Source of the DNA: Streptosporangium album
GTDB taxonomy: Bacteria; Actinomycetota; Actinomycetes; Streptosporangiales; Streptosporangiaceae
Assembly: GCF_014203795.1 (NCBI RefSeq)
Contig: NZ_JACHJU010000001.1
Location: 186,001 to 250,000, forward strand
DNA: 64,000 nt
Reading direction: 5' to 3'
Below the pieces are notes generated by a model, which was not told where the DNA came from, searched no databases, and saw only the letters and a program-made list of their open reading frames with translations. A program made the translations under genes and the position numbers. The number at the start of each line of letters is the position of its first letter. Positions within the stretch are counted from its first letter, which is position 1. This document shows, in pieces, positions 15,954 through 24,690 of this stretch.

Positions 15954-18050
15954 ATGCTGAAGACCAGATGGCTTCTCCCAACGATCGTTCTCGCACTCAC
16001 AAGCCTTCTCCCAATGCCACAAGCAGCGGCTTTGCCCGTACGGCAGGCAGCCGCGCACACCGACGGAGCGCTCTCCGACCCGATCCCGGAGGATCCGATC
16101 CCCTCCGGCCTGGGGCTGACCGTCGAAGAGTTCGCCACATTCCCCAAATCAGAACCGACCCCGGCACCGACCGATCCACGGTTGATGCGATGGGCCCGAA
16201 TCAACTACATCGGCGACGTTCCGGACGGCTCCGGACGCAAGTTCGTGCCTGACCTCAATGGCAAGCTGTATCTACTCAAGGACGGCGTGCAGCAGATCTA
16301 CCTTGACGTCGGCGCCACGTTCGCGCCCCAGTTCTTCTCCGGTGCCGGCATGGGGCAGGGCTTCGGTTTCGTCACCTTCCACCCCGAGTTCAAGAAGAAC
16401 GGCATCTTCTACACGGTCCACACCGAACGGGCCTCGTCCGCGACGAAGCCCACGGACATGCCGCCCCAGGCGGGCACCCTCTACCACGGCGTCGTGACCG
16501 AGTGGACGGCGGACGACCCGTCGGCGAGCACCTTCCACGGAAGCAGCCGGGAGATCCTCCGGCTCGGGTTCGCGGGTCAGATCCACGGGATCCAGCAGAT
16601 CGACTTCAACCCGACCGCGAAACGCGGCAGCAAGGACTACGGGCTGCTCTACGTCGCGGTGGGCGACGGCGGCAAGGGCGTCGGCAACACCGAGCCCCAG
16701 ACCCTGTCGGTGCCGTACGGGAAGATCTTCCGGATCGACCCGCGGGCCGGGAACAGCGCCGGCGGCAAGTACGGCATCCCGGCCGACAACCCGTTCGTGG
16801 GCAGGCCGGGCGCGCTCGGGGAGATCTACGCCTACGGGATGCGCGACCCGCACCGCTTCAGCTGGGACCCCGCCGGGCGGCACCGCATGTTCCTCGGACA
16901 CATCGGCGAGAAGTCCATCGAGTCGGTCTACGAGGTCACGGCGGGCGCCAACTTCGGATGGAGCGAGCGGGAGGGGGCCTTCGTGTTCGACAAGACCACC
17001 TCGGACCCCTGCAACCGTCTCCACCCGCTGCCCGCCGACGACGCGAAGAACGGCTACACCTACCCGGTGGCCGCCTACGACCACAACCCTCCGCCGGGCT
17101 GGAACTGCACCTCCGACGTCGGGCGCGGGATCTCCGGCGGCTTCGTCTACCGTGGCCGCAATGCGCCTGAGCTGCGCGGCAAATATCTCTTCGGAGACAT
17201 CGTCACCGGCCGCGTCTTCTACACCAACGAGCGTGAGATGAAGGTCGGCGCCAAGCCCGCCCAGATCTACGAGCTCATGGTCTACGACCAGACGGGCAAG
17301 CGGGTCACGACGCAGGACCTGGCCGGTGACGCCCGGGTCGACTTCCGGTTCGGCCGAGACAGCGCCGGCGAGCTCTACATCCTGTCCAAGGCCAACGGCA
17401 AGATCTGGAAGGTCACCGGCACGCGGCGGTTCGCCGACTGCGACGCCGGCCATACCCGGGTGAGCAATGTGACGCGGGCGGAGGACTGGACCCCGGTCAC
17501 CCCGGCGAAGTGGCAGTTCCCCGGGAAAGAGGTCGTCCTGGCCGAGGCCGGGGAGTCTCGTCCCGGCCCCCGCCGCCCCTTCGAGTACGCGGTGCTCTCC
17601 GCGGGGCCGAAGTTCGGCTCGGTCCAGGTTGACGGCGAGGTCCGGCTGGACACCCCCGTCGAGGTCACCAACCGCGATGTGATCGTCGTGTTCGGCTACC
17701 AGAGCGACACGCAGTTCTACTACGCCCACCTGTCGACGGACAACACGATCTATCCGCACAACGGGATCTTCGCCGTGAACAACGCCGACCGGGTGCGGAT
17801 CGAGGACCAGTGGGACGCGGTGCGTTCGAGAGGCGCCAAGCCCGCCGTCACCGATGAGCAGTGGCATCAGGTCAGGGTGAAGCACTGCACCGACTCGGGG
17901 GAGATCGCCGTGTACGTCGACGGCGCGAAGACTCCGCTGATGACCGCCGTCGACACGACCTTCACCTCCGGCCGGGTGGGTTTCGGGTCGTTCGACAACA
18001 TCGGCAGGCTCCGTGACCTCAAGGTCACCGGCACCCGGGTGAACGACTGA
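15954..18050 (+). CDS. Secreted PQQ-dependent sugar dehydrogenase-like protein with C-terminal LamG-like domain
   Basis: 698 aa from the ATG at 15954 (RBS AGGTGGGCGGG; an in-frame GTG nine bases upstream lacks one). Signal peptide to about residue 30. Residues about 80-480 form a six-bladed propeller of the GSDH (glucose/sorbosone dehydrogenase) family: GAGMGQGFGFVTFHPEF, the VGDGGKG segment, YGKIFRIDP, YGMRDPHRFSWD, then GGFVYRG and GKYLFGDIVTGRVF. The last ~200 residues are a concanavalin/LamG-like module (DEQWHQVRVKH, GSFDNIG), likely for glycan binding. It would oxidise an aldose or act on a polymer outside the cell. Whether PQQ is bound is not proven by sequence. Confidence 0.85.
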   Translation: MLKTRWLLPTIVLALTSLLPMPQAAALPVRQAAAHTDGALSDPIPEDPIPSGLGLTVEEFATFPKSEPTPAPTDPRLMRWARINYIGDVPDGSGRKFVPDLNGKLYLLKDGVQQIYLDVGATFAPQFFSGAGMGQGFGFVTFHPEFKKNGIFYTVHTERASSATKPTDMPPQAGTLYHGVVTEWTADDPSASTFHGSSREILRLGFAGQIHGIQQIDFNPTAKRGSKDYGLLYVAVGDGGKGVGNTEPQTLSVPYGKIFRIDPRAGNSAGGKYGIPADNPFVGRPGALGEIYAYGMRDPHRFSWDPAGRHRMFLGHIGEKSIESVYEVTAGANFGWSEREGAFVFDKTTSDPCNRLHPLPADDAKNGYTYPVAAYDHNPPPGWNCTSDVGRGISGGFVYRGRNAPELRGKYLFGDIVTGRVFYTNEREMKVGAKPAQIYELMVYDQTGKRVTTQDLAGDARVDFRFGRDSAGELYILSKANGKIWKVTGTRRFADCDAGHTRVSNVTRAEDWTPVTPAKWQFPGKEVVLAEAGESRPGPRRPFEYAVLSAGPKFGSVQVDGEVRLDTPVEVTNRDVIVVFGYQSDTQFYYAHLSTDNTIYPHNGIFAVNNADRVRIEDQWDAVRSRGAKPAVTDEQWHQVRVKHCTDSGEIAVYVDGAKTPLMTAVDTTFTSGRVGFGSFDNIGRLRDLKVTGTRVND

Positions 18051-18137
18051 CCGTACGAGCGTGACCACGGCGCTGCCGGGGCGGACGTTCCGCCCCGGCA
18101 GCGCCCGCAGTGCCCGACGACGCACCAGGAGAAGTCA

Positions 18138-18781
18138 GTGAGAGATCATCACGTGTACGTCAGTCATGATGCCGCGGCGCCGGGACGCCGCCGGCCACGC
18201 GGACTCGCGGCCGCCCTTGCGGCCGTGGCGCTGTGCGGGTCGTTCGCGACGGCCCCAACTCCAACACGCCGGACCCGAACGACCACTACAACGCGGTCGG
18301 GCTGGCGGGCGTTCTCACCGGCACCTCCCAGGGTCACGACGTCCGCGCCCTGCTCGAAGTGATCAATGTGTCGGGAGAGCTGCGGGTGGTCGCGCTCGGC
18401 AGGCGCGTCGACGGCGGCAGGTCCCAGACGTTCGCCGCCAACGAGGCGTGGCAGAGCGTGCTGCCGCCCAACGAATGGGTGTTCCTCACCGCGACCTTCG
18501 ATTTCGACGAGGGCACCATGGCGCTGTACAAGAACGGCCGGCCGCTCGACGGCGCCTACACGCTCACGGATGATCCGTGGGAGGTCGCCGGGCCGCCGGA
18601 GCCGGACCTCACCTCGGCGACGGACCCCCGAGGCATCAAGATCGGCGGCAGTTTCCCCCAGAACACCAAGGAGCAGAACCCGTGTGACTGCCGGCTTGAC
18701 GACCTGATGTTCCTCGACCGGGCCGTGACCGGGAAAGAGGTCCTCCAGCAGTACCGCTGGGCCACCAAGAATCACCCCTGA
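18138..18781 (+). pseudogene. Broken secreted LamG-domain protein
   Basis: A GTG at 18138 with an AGGAG site starts a signal peptide (RRPRGLAAALAAVALCGSFATA). After about 34 codons the frame changes by two. The rest (18233-18781) encodes a LamG-like lectin fold: NDHYNAVGLAGVLTGTSQG, LPPNEWVFLTATFDFDEG, MALYKNGRPLDG, CRLDDLMFLDRAV. The beginning of that domain appears to be missing at the junction, so a small deletion with frameshift is likelier than one miscalled base. It follows the sugar dehydrogenase by 87 bp and was probably its co-transcribed accessory. Confidence 0.65.
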
Positions 18782-18791
18782 TCCGGCCCGT

Positions 18792-18829
18792 CCCGCCGGG
18801 GGAGCCCGAAGGCACGCTCCCCCGGCGGG
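18792..18829 (+). terminator. Strong GC-rich terminator hairpin
   Basis: CCCGCCGGGGGAGC (18792-18805) pairs perfectly with GCTCCCCCGGCGGG (18816-18829) across a 10-nt loop, 10 bp after the LamG remnant's stop. It lacks a U tract, as is common in actinomycetes. It separates the sugar gene pair from the convergent hydroxylase operon; the next 175 bp hold nothing recognisable. Confidence 0.7.
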
Positions 18830-19005
18830 TCCGCCGGGGCACCGCCCCTGCCCGCCTGGCCGGATGAGGTCCAGCGTGAGCTCCGCGGGAATCGGCGGTT
18901 CACCGGGTGGACGACCTGAGGCGGAGCCGGACGCCACCGCCTTACGACGGGGATTGATCCGCCGGTCGGGTTCCAGACCTCGCCTCGTCACGGCCGGCCC
19001 CGAGC

Positions 19006-21423
19006 TCAGCCGGCGGAACGGCGCAGGTCGAACAGCTCCGACGGGGAGATCGGCATCCTGTCGATCTCGATCCCCTCGGCGTCCTCGACGGCCGAGGCGA
19101 TCACCGCCGACACCGGGATGACCCCGGCCTCACCGGCCCCCTTGATCCCCAGGGGGTTGAGCGGCGACGGGGTCTGCAGGTGGGCGGTCTCGATGAAAGG
19201 CACCTCGGTGGCGTAGGGCATCAGGAAGTCCATGAACGAGGCGTTCAGCAGCTGGCCGTGCTCGTCGTAGACCATCCGCTCGTACAGCGCGCCGCCCACC
19301 CCCTGGGCGACGCCGCCGTGGATCTGTCCCTCGACGATCATCGGGTTGATCAGGTTGCCGCAGTCGTGGACGACGGCGTAGCGCAGGATGCGGATCTCGG
19401 CCGTCAGCGGGTCGGTCTCGACGATCGCCGCGTGCATGCCGGAGGCGAAGGTCGACCGGAGCGGCGAGTAGTAGTCACGTCCCTCCAGCCCCGGTTCCTC
19501 CCCTTCCGCGACCGGCGGCCGGTCGAAGGACGACGCCCCCGCGAACTGGGTCGCCCGGGCCGCCTCGGCGTCGAAGGCGTAGCGCAGGGGATTGGACAGC
19601 ACCGCCACGGTCGCCAGCGGGATCGCGGCCCCGGGCGAGCCCACCACCCTCACCTCGCCGTCGGCGATCTCCAGGTCGCCGGGATCGGCCTCCAGCGCGT
19701 CGGCGGCGATCCGCAGGGCCTTCTCCCTGACCTTGCGGCACGCCAGCGCGATCGCGTTCCCGCTCATCACCGCGGCCCGCGAGGCGAACGTGCCGACCGC
19801 GTAGCCGAACCTGCGGGTGTCGCCGGTCACCACCGAGACCCGCTCCAGCGGCACGCCGAGCTCGGTGGCGGCGATCTGCGCGAACACGGTCTCGTGGCCC
19901 TGCCCCTGGGAGGTGAGCCCGGTGGAGACGTGCACCCGGCCGTCGGAGGTGATCTGGACGTGGCCGCCCTCGTACGGCCCGACACCGGTGCCCTCGACGT
20001 AACAGCCGATGCCGATGCCGATCCTCCGTCCCTCGGCCGCCGCCCTGGCCTTCAGCTCGGGGAAGGAGTCCCAGCCGATGAGTTCCTTGAGCATCCGCAG
20101 CGATTCGGGGTAGTCGCCGCTGTCGTAGATCAGCGGGCGGCCGTCCTGGAAGATCAGGCCCTGGTCGTAGGGGAACTCGTCGGGCTGGATGAAGTTGACC
20201 GCGCGCACCGCCGTACGGTCGGCTCCCAGGTGGGCGGCGATGTGGTCCATCGTCCGTTCCATGCAGAAGACGGCCTGCGGGCGGCCGGCTCCCCGGTATG
20301 GAGTGACCTGCACGGTATTGGTGTAGATCGAGGAGAACTCGACCCGGTAGGCGCCGATCCGGTAGGGGCCCGGGAGCTGGGTGGAGGTGATGATCGGCAC
20401 GATGATCCCGTACGGGGTGTAGGCGCCGTGGTCGTGCAGGATGGTCACGTCCAGGCCGAGCACCCGGCCGTCGTCGTCGAAGCCGACCCGGACGGAGTGG
20501 ACCTGGGCCCGTTCGTGCGCCGAGGAGACGAAGTGCTCACGGCGGTCCTCGGTCCACTTGACCTCGCGGCCCAGCGCGATGGCCGCCCAGGGGACCAGCA
20601 GCTCCTCCGGCCACGGGTGCACGATCTTGACTCCGAAACCGCCGCCCACGTCGGGCGCGATCACCTCGACCTTGGGCAGCGGCAGGCCGAGCCTGGCCGC
20701 GACGGCCATGCGGACGCTGGTGGAGGTCTGGGTGCTGGTGTACACGCGCAGGGACTGGTCGTCGGCGTCCCATCGGGCGTACACGCCCCGCCCTTCGAGC
20801 GGCATCGACGCGCTGCGCTCGATGTCGAGCCGGAAGGACAGGGTGTGCGGCGCCGCCTCGATCGCCTCCCGCGCGCCGAGCCCGGCCGCCGAGGGCACCT
20901 CCTGGACCAGGTGCGCGCCGACGTTGCCCGGCACGTCGTCGTGGACGAGCCGGGCGGACCGCGCCGCCTCCTCCACCCCGACCACCGGTTTGAGGACCTC
21001 GTAGTCCACCCGGATGAGCGCGCAGGCGTCCTCGGCAAGGTAGCGGTCGCGGGCGACGACCATCACGACGGGCTCACCGACATGCCTGACCAGGTCGCGG
21101 GCGAGCGGGTAAGCGGTGCGGCCGTGGGTCAGCGCCGGGTGCGGGATGAGCAGCGGCAGCGGCTGGGCGAGCAGGGCGGGCAGATCCTCCCAGGTGTAGA
21201 TCGCCACCAGCCCGTCCACGTCGAGCGCGGCCGACACGTCGACGTCGCGGATCCGGGCGTGCGCGTGCGGGGACCGGACGAACGCCGCCTCCAGCGCGTG
21301 CGTGCCGAGATCGTCCAGGTAACGCCCCTGGCCGGTGAGCAGCCGGGGGTCCTCCCGGCGGCGCACCGGCTCGCCGAACAGCTTCGTCGTCATGCCGCCC
21401 CCGCCCGCTGCCTCGCCGTGCAT
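19006..21423 (-). CDS. Molybdenum hydroxylase large subunit (form II CoxL / xanthine dehydrogenase family)
   Basis: 805 aa. The ATG at 21423 overlaps the stop of the small subunit gene (TGATG). A second ATG ten codons on (MTTKLFGEP) matches the family start better and is an alternative. It binds the molybdopterin cytosine dinucleotide cofactor. The active-site loop reads TPYRGAGRP, the form II pattern. True CO dehydrogenases carry AYRCSFR, so CO is unlikely. Other markers are DVGGGFGVK, TSQGQGHETVFAQ, GDTRRFGYAVGTFASRAA and the final KGAGEAG with its base Glu. With the two smaller subunits it would hydroxylate an N-heterocycle or aldehyde. Context (nucleobase permease, PucR, FdrA triad) favours a purine, pyrimidine or hydantoin-like substrate. 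Confidence 0.92.
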   Translation of the reverse strand: MHGEAAGGGGMTTKLFGEPVRRREDPRLLTGQGRYLDDLGTHALEAAFVRSPHAHARIRDVDVSAALDVDGLVAIYTWEDLPALLAQPLPLLIPHPALTHGRTAYPLARDLVRHVGEPVVMVVARDRYLAEDACALIRVDYEVLKPVVGVEEAARSARLVHDDVPGNVGAHLVQEVPSAAGLGAREAIEAAPHTLSFRLDIERSASMPLEGRGVYARWDADDQSLRVYTSTQTSTSVRMAVAARLGLPLPKVEVIAPDVGGGFGVKIVHPWPEELLVPWAAIALGREVKWTEDRREHFVSSAHERAQVHSVRVGFDDDGRVLGLDVTILHDHGAYTPYGIIVPIITSTQLPGPYRIGAYRVEFSSIYTNTVQVTPYRGAGRPQAVFCMERTMDHIAAHLGADRTAVRAVNFIQPDEFPYDQGLIFQDGRPLIYDSGDYPESLRMLKELIGWDSFPELKARAAAEGRRIGIGIGCYVEGTGVGPYEGGHVQITSDGRVHVSTGLTSQGQGHETVFAQIAATELGVPLERVSVVTGDTRRFGYAVGTFASRAAVMSGNAIALACRKVREKALRIAADALEADPGDLEIADGEVRVVGSPGAAIPLATVAVLSNPLRYAFDAEAARATQFAGASSFDRPPVAEGEEPGLEGRDYYSPLRSTFASGMHAAIVETDPLTAEIRILRYAVVHDCGNLINPMIVEGQIHGGVAQGVGGALYERMVYDEHGQLLNASFMDFLMPYATEVPFIETAHLQTPSPLNPLGIKGAGEAGVIPVSAVIASAVEDAEGIEIDRMPISPSELFDLRRSAG

Positions 21424-21905
21424 CACGTCTCCTCCGCCATGATCTCGGCCGCGCGGTGGACGGACTTCACGATGTTCTGATACCCCGTGCACCGGCACAG
21501 GTTGCCGGAGATGCCCTCCAGCACCTCCTCGCCGGTCGGCGACGGGTTGTCGCGCAGCAGGGCGGTGACGGTGCACAGGAAACCCGGCGTGCAGAATCCG
21601 CACTGCAGGCCGTGGCATTCGGCGAAGGCCCGCTGCACCGGCGACATCGCACCGTCGGGGGCGGCGAGCCCCTCCACCGTGGTGATGTCGTGCCCGTCCA
21701 CGGTGACCGCGAACGTCAGGCAGGACCGGACCGGCTCGCCGTCCAGCAGCACCGTGCAGCACCCGCATACCCCGTGCTCGCATCCGACGTGTGTACCGGT
21801 CAGACCGAGATCGTGCCGGAGGCAGTCCGACAGCAACCGCCGCCCCGGCACCTCGACCTGCCGGACCACGCCGTTCACGGTCAGTGTGATCGCGATGTCC
21901 GTCAC
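21423..21905 (-). CDS. Molybdenum hydroxylase small subunit, two [2Fe-2S] clusters
   Basis: 160 aa from a GTG at 21905 (RBS GAGGAA about 10 bp upstream; an in-frame ATG at 21932 is possible). It is the iron-sulfur electron-transfer subunit (CoxS/XdhC type). The plant-type ferredoxin cluster uses Cys42, 47, 50 and 62 (GCEHGVCGC ... SC). The helical domain cluster uses Cys102, 105, 137 and 139 (QCGFC ... CRC). Its stop overlaps the start of the large subunit gene, indicating coupled translation. A full ligand set suggests an active enzyme. Confidence 0.94.
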   Translation of the reverse strand: MTDIAITLTVNGVVRQVEVPGRRLLSDCLRHDLGLTGTHVGCEHGVCGCCTVLLDGEPVRSCLTFAVTVDGHDITTVEGLAAPDGAMSPVQRAFAECHGLQCGFCTPGFLCTVTALLRDNPSPTGEEVLEGISGNLCRCTGYQNIVKSVHRAAEIMAEET

Positions 21906-21995
21906 CGGCTCACCGTTCCTCGTCCGCCGCATCCGCGGCCTCGTCCGCCGGCCCGTCTCCCCGCTCCTGGCCGGGCCGTCCCGCCCCGGCTCCGC

Positions 21996-22865
21996 TCAGG
22001 CATCGAGAGCCGCCCGCGCCGCGTCCCGCAGGGCCTGCTCGGCGAGGACCCCGATGAGATGGCGCCGGTAGCCGGCGCTCGCGTGGATGTCGGCCTCCGG
22101 CTCGATCCGGTCCTGTACGGCCCGCGCCGCCGCGTCCCAGCCGGCCGAGGCGGGCGGGCGATGGCCGCAGACCTCGGTGACGTCGACGAGCACCGGGACC
22201 GGTCCCACGCTCACGCACGCCACCCTGGCGACGGTGATCCGCAGGTCGTCGTCCAGGCTGACCAGCGCCGCGATCCCCGCCAGAGCGTAGTCGCCGTGCC
22301 GCCTGGCCACCTCGCGGAACGCGGTGCCCGAACGCGCCGGGAGCAGGGGGAAGAGCGCGGAGACGGCCAGCTCCCCCGGTCCGGTGGCCGACTCCATGGG
22401 ACCGGTGAAGAAGGCGGCGGCGGTGACGTCGCGGGTGGCGCCGCGCCGGGCCAGCCGCACCGAGCCGCCGAGGAGGGCGAGCACGGCGGGCAGTTCGGCG
22501 GCCGGGTCGGCGTGCACCAGGCTGCCGACCACCGTGCCCCGGTTGCGGATCACCGGGTGGGCGACCAGCCTGAGCGCCTGGCGCAGCAGCGGCTGGGCGG
22601 CGGCGACGGGTTCGGAACGCTCCACCTGCGCGTGCCTGGCCAGCGCGCCGACCCGGACGCCGCCGGGCTCCACGTCGAGGGTGGCCAGCTCGGTGAGGCG
22701 GTTGATGTCGATGAGGTGAGCGGGCGCGGCCAGTCGCATGTTGAGCATCGGGATCAGGCTCTGGCCGCCCGCGAGCACCTTCCCGTCCGCTCCGGCCTCG
22801 GCGAGGGCGTCGAGCGCCTCGCCGAGAGAGCGGGGAGCGTGGTACTCGAAGGGAGCGGGTTTCAC
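21996..22865 (-). CDS. Molybdenum hydroxylase FAD subunit (CoxM-like)
   Basis: 289 aa. GTG at 22865 overlaps the permease stop as GTGA, so translation is coupled. Residues 1-175 are the FAD_binding_5 domain, with the pyrophosphate loops AGGQSLIPML (about residue 34) and GTVVGSLVHADPAAELP (about 108). The C-terminal ~100 residues are the CO_deh_flav_C domain. It passes electrons from the iron-sulfur subunit to an acceptor such as NAD or quinone. The gene order permease-FAD-FeS-Mo on one strand is a tight operon, with a 90-bp gap only before the FeS gene. Confidence 0.92.
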   Translation of the reverse strand: MKPAPFEYHAPRSLGEALDALAEAGADGKVLAGGQSLIPMLNMRLAAPAHLIDINRLTELATLDVEPGGVRVGALARHAQVERSEPVAAAQPLLRQALRLVAHPVIRNRGTVVGSLVHADPAAELPAVLALLGGSVRLARRGATRDVTAAAFFTGPMESATGPGELAVSALFPLLPARSGTAFREVARRHGDYALAGIAALVSLDDDLRITVARVACVSVGPVPVLVDVTEVCGHRPPASAGWDAAARAVQDRIEPEADIHASAGYRRHLIGVLAEQALRDAARAALDA

Positions 22866-24265
22866 CCGGACGTCTCTTTCTCGTGCCCGTCCCTGGCGCC
22901 GGGTCCGCCGTCGGGCACGGGGAGCTCCGCGGTCCCGGTCCGGCCGGACAGCGCCCTGAGCAGGTGGTAGCCGCCCACCACCACGATGGTGCCGAACGCG
23001 ATGCCCTCCAGCGGGAATTTCGGGCCGACCATGTGCCTGACCGGCCCGATGGCCAGGATGATGCCCGCCCCGATCGGGATCATGTTGATCGGGTTGGAGA
23101 AGTCGACCCGGTTCTCGATCCAGATCTTCGCGCCGAGCAGGCCGATCATGCCGTAGAGGATCACCGTGATGCCGCCGAGCACACCACCGGGGGTGGCCGC
23201 GACCAGCGCGCCGAACTTGGGGCACAGGCCGAAGAGGATCGCGATGACGGCCGCGATGTAGTAGGCGGCCGTGGAGTAGACCCTCGTGGCGGCCATGACC
23301 CCGATGTTCTCGGCGTAGGTGGTGGTCGGGGAGCCGCCGAAGGCGCTGGCGACCGCGGTGGCGGCACCGTCGCCGATGATCGCCCGGCCCAGGTAGGGGT
23401 CCACGTCGGTGCCGGTCATCTCGCCGACCGCCTTGACATGGCCCACGTTCTCCGCGACCAGCGCGATCAGGGCCGGGAGCACCAGCAGGACGGCGGAGAA
23501 CCTGATGTCGGGCGCGTGCATGTCGGGCAGGCCGATCCAGTCCGCCTGTGCCACGCCGGCGAAGCTCACCCGCGGATGCGTGTCGACCGCACCGGTCGCG
23601 GCGTTGTAGGCGGTGATGTTCCCGAAGACCCTGTCGGCCGCCCAGGAGAGGGCGAAGCCGATGACCAGCCCCAGCAGGATGCCGATCCGGCCGATGAACC
23701 CCTTGAACAGCGCGATGATCAGGAAGGTGACGACCATGGTGATCAGGGCGATCCACTGGTCCTGCGGCCAGTAGACGTCGGCGACCACGTAGGCCAGACC
23801 GAACCCGATCAGCATGACGACCGCGCCGGTGACGACGGGCGGGAACACCCGGTTGATGACCTGCACCCCGAGGTAGTGGATCGCCACGCCCACCAGGGCG
23901 AGCACCAGGCCGACCACGAGGATCGCCCCGGTGACGATCGCGTCGACCGCGGGCGTGTCACCGCCGAAGATCGCCCGGATGGACACCACGCCGCCCACGA
24001 ACGAGGCGCTCGTCCCGAGGTAGCTGGGGATCTTCCCTTTCACGATGAGCAGGAACATGATCGTCGCGATGCCGGAGAACATGATGGCGAGGTTGGGACT
24101 CAGCCCCATGACCAGCGGGAAGACGAACGTCGCACCGAACATGGCGATGACGTGCTGCGCGCCGAAGCCGGCCATGCGTGGCCACGACAGCCGCTCGTCC
24201 GGTCTGACCACCTCTCCGGGGGCCAGGTGCCTTCCGTCGCCGTGCTTGGTCCAACCTGCAACCAT
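22862..24265 (-). CDS. NCS2-family nucleobase permease (UraA-like subgroup)
   Basis: 467 aa from the ATG at 24265, preceded by AGGGTGGGG; an open frame extends 23 codons upstream without a good site. About 14 membrane helices. Substrate-site signatures are LVAENVGHVKAVGEMTG and GSPTTTYAENIGVMAATRVYS. The second resembles UraA-type uracil permeases (TTYGENIGV) more than xanthine/urate permeases, which carry a QNxG motif. It would import a nucleobase in symport with protons. It leads the operon that encodes the molybdenum hydroxylase, so the imported compound is likely its substrate. The UraA-like motif hints at a pyrimidine-type ring, but that is inference. Confidence 0.9.
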   Translation of the reverse strand: MVAGWTKHGDGRHLAPGEVVRPDERLSWPRMAGFGAQHVIAMFGATFVFPLVMGLSPNLAIMFSGIATIMFLLIVKGKIPSYLGTSASFVGGVVSIRAIFGGDTPAVDAIVTGAILVVGLVLALVGVAIHYLGVQVINRVFPPVVTGAVVMLIGFGLAYVVADVYWPQDQWIALITMVVTFLIIALFKGFIGRIGILLGLVIGFALSWAADRVFGNITAYNAATGAVDTHPRVSFAGVAQADWIGLPDMHAPDIRFSAVLLVLPALIALVAENVGHVKAVGEMTGTDVDPYLGRAIIGDGAATAVASAFGGSPTTTYAENIGVMAATRVYSTAAYYIAAVIAILFGLCPKFGALVAATPGGVLGGITVILYGMIGLLGAKIWIENRVDFSNPINMIPIGAGIILAIGPVRHMVGPKFPLEGIAFGTIVVVGGYHLLRALSGRTGTAELPVPDGGPGARDGHEKETSG

Positions 24266-24457
24266 CAAGCCCCACCCTTTCACCGGGCCGTCGGTCGGTG
24301 GCCACCCCGCAGGCATGCCTCCGGCGAATCCCATGCTGTCGTTGCGGGCACATTAGGCCCGTGGCCTTCCCCTTACACTGTCATGATCTGCCAAAACTGA
24401 TCCACTGACCAGGGGTCGACTCGCGCACAGCGTGATCGACGGGAGGTGAGACGGCGG

Positions 24458-24679
24458 TCAGGCCCGGGTGGCGACGACGCGGATCTCGAAACCGTCGCCG
24501 GCGACGACCTGCCCGGCGCGGATCTTGCAGGTCTTGCGGAGCTCGACCTCGCCGTCCACCATGACGTTCCCCTCCGCGATGAAGTGCTTGGCCTGACCGC
24601 CGGTGTCGGTGACGGCGCAGTACTTCAGCAGGTCGCACAGCGGGATGTAGTCGGTCTCCAGCTCAAAGGTCTCGTTCAC
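24458..24679 (-). CDS. Small S4-domain RNA-binding protein (YbcJ-like)
   Basis: 73 aa from a GTG at 24679. The sequence is an S4 RNA-binding fold: IPLCDLLKYCAVTDTGGQAK, HFIAEGNVMVDGEVELRK, CKIRAGQVV. This matches the YbcJ/YaaA-type stand-alone S4 proteins, which probably bind structured RNA. It lies 11 bp downstream of the PucR gene on the same strand, so it is probably co-transcribed with it. Its place inside a catabolic island looks incidental. Confidence 0.85.
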   Translation of the reverse strand: MNETFELETDYIPLCDLLKYCAVTDTGGQAKHFIAEGNVMVDGEVELRKTCKIRAGQVVAGDGFEIRVVATRA

Positions 24680-24690
24680 GGTCCATGAGT

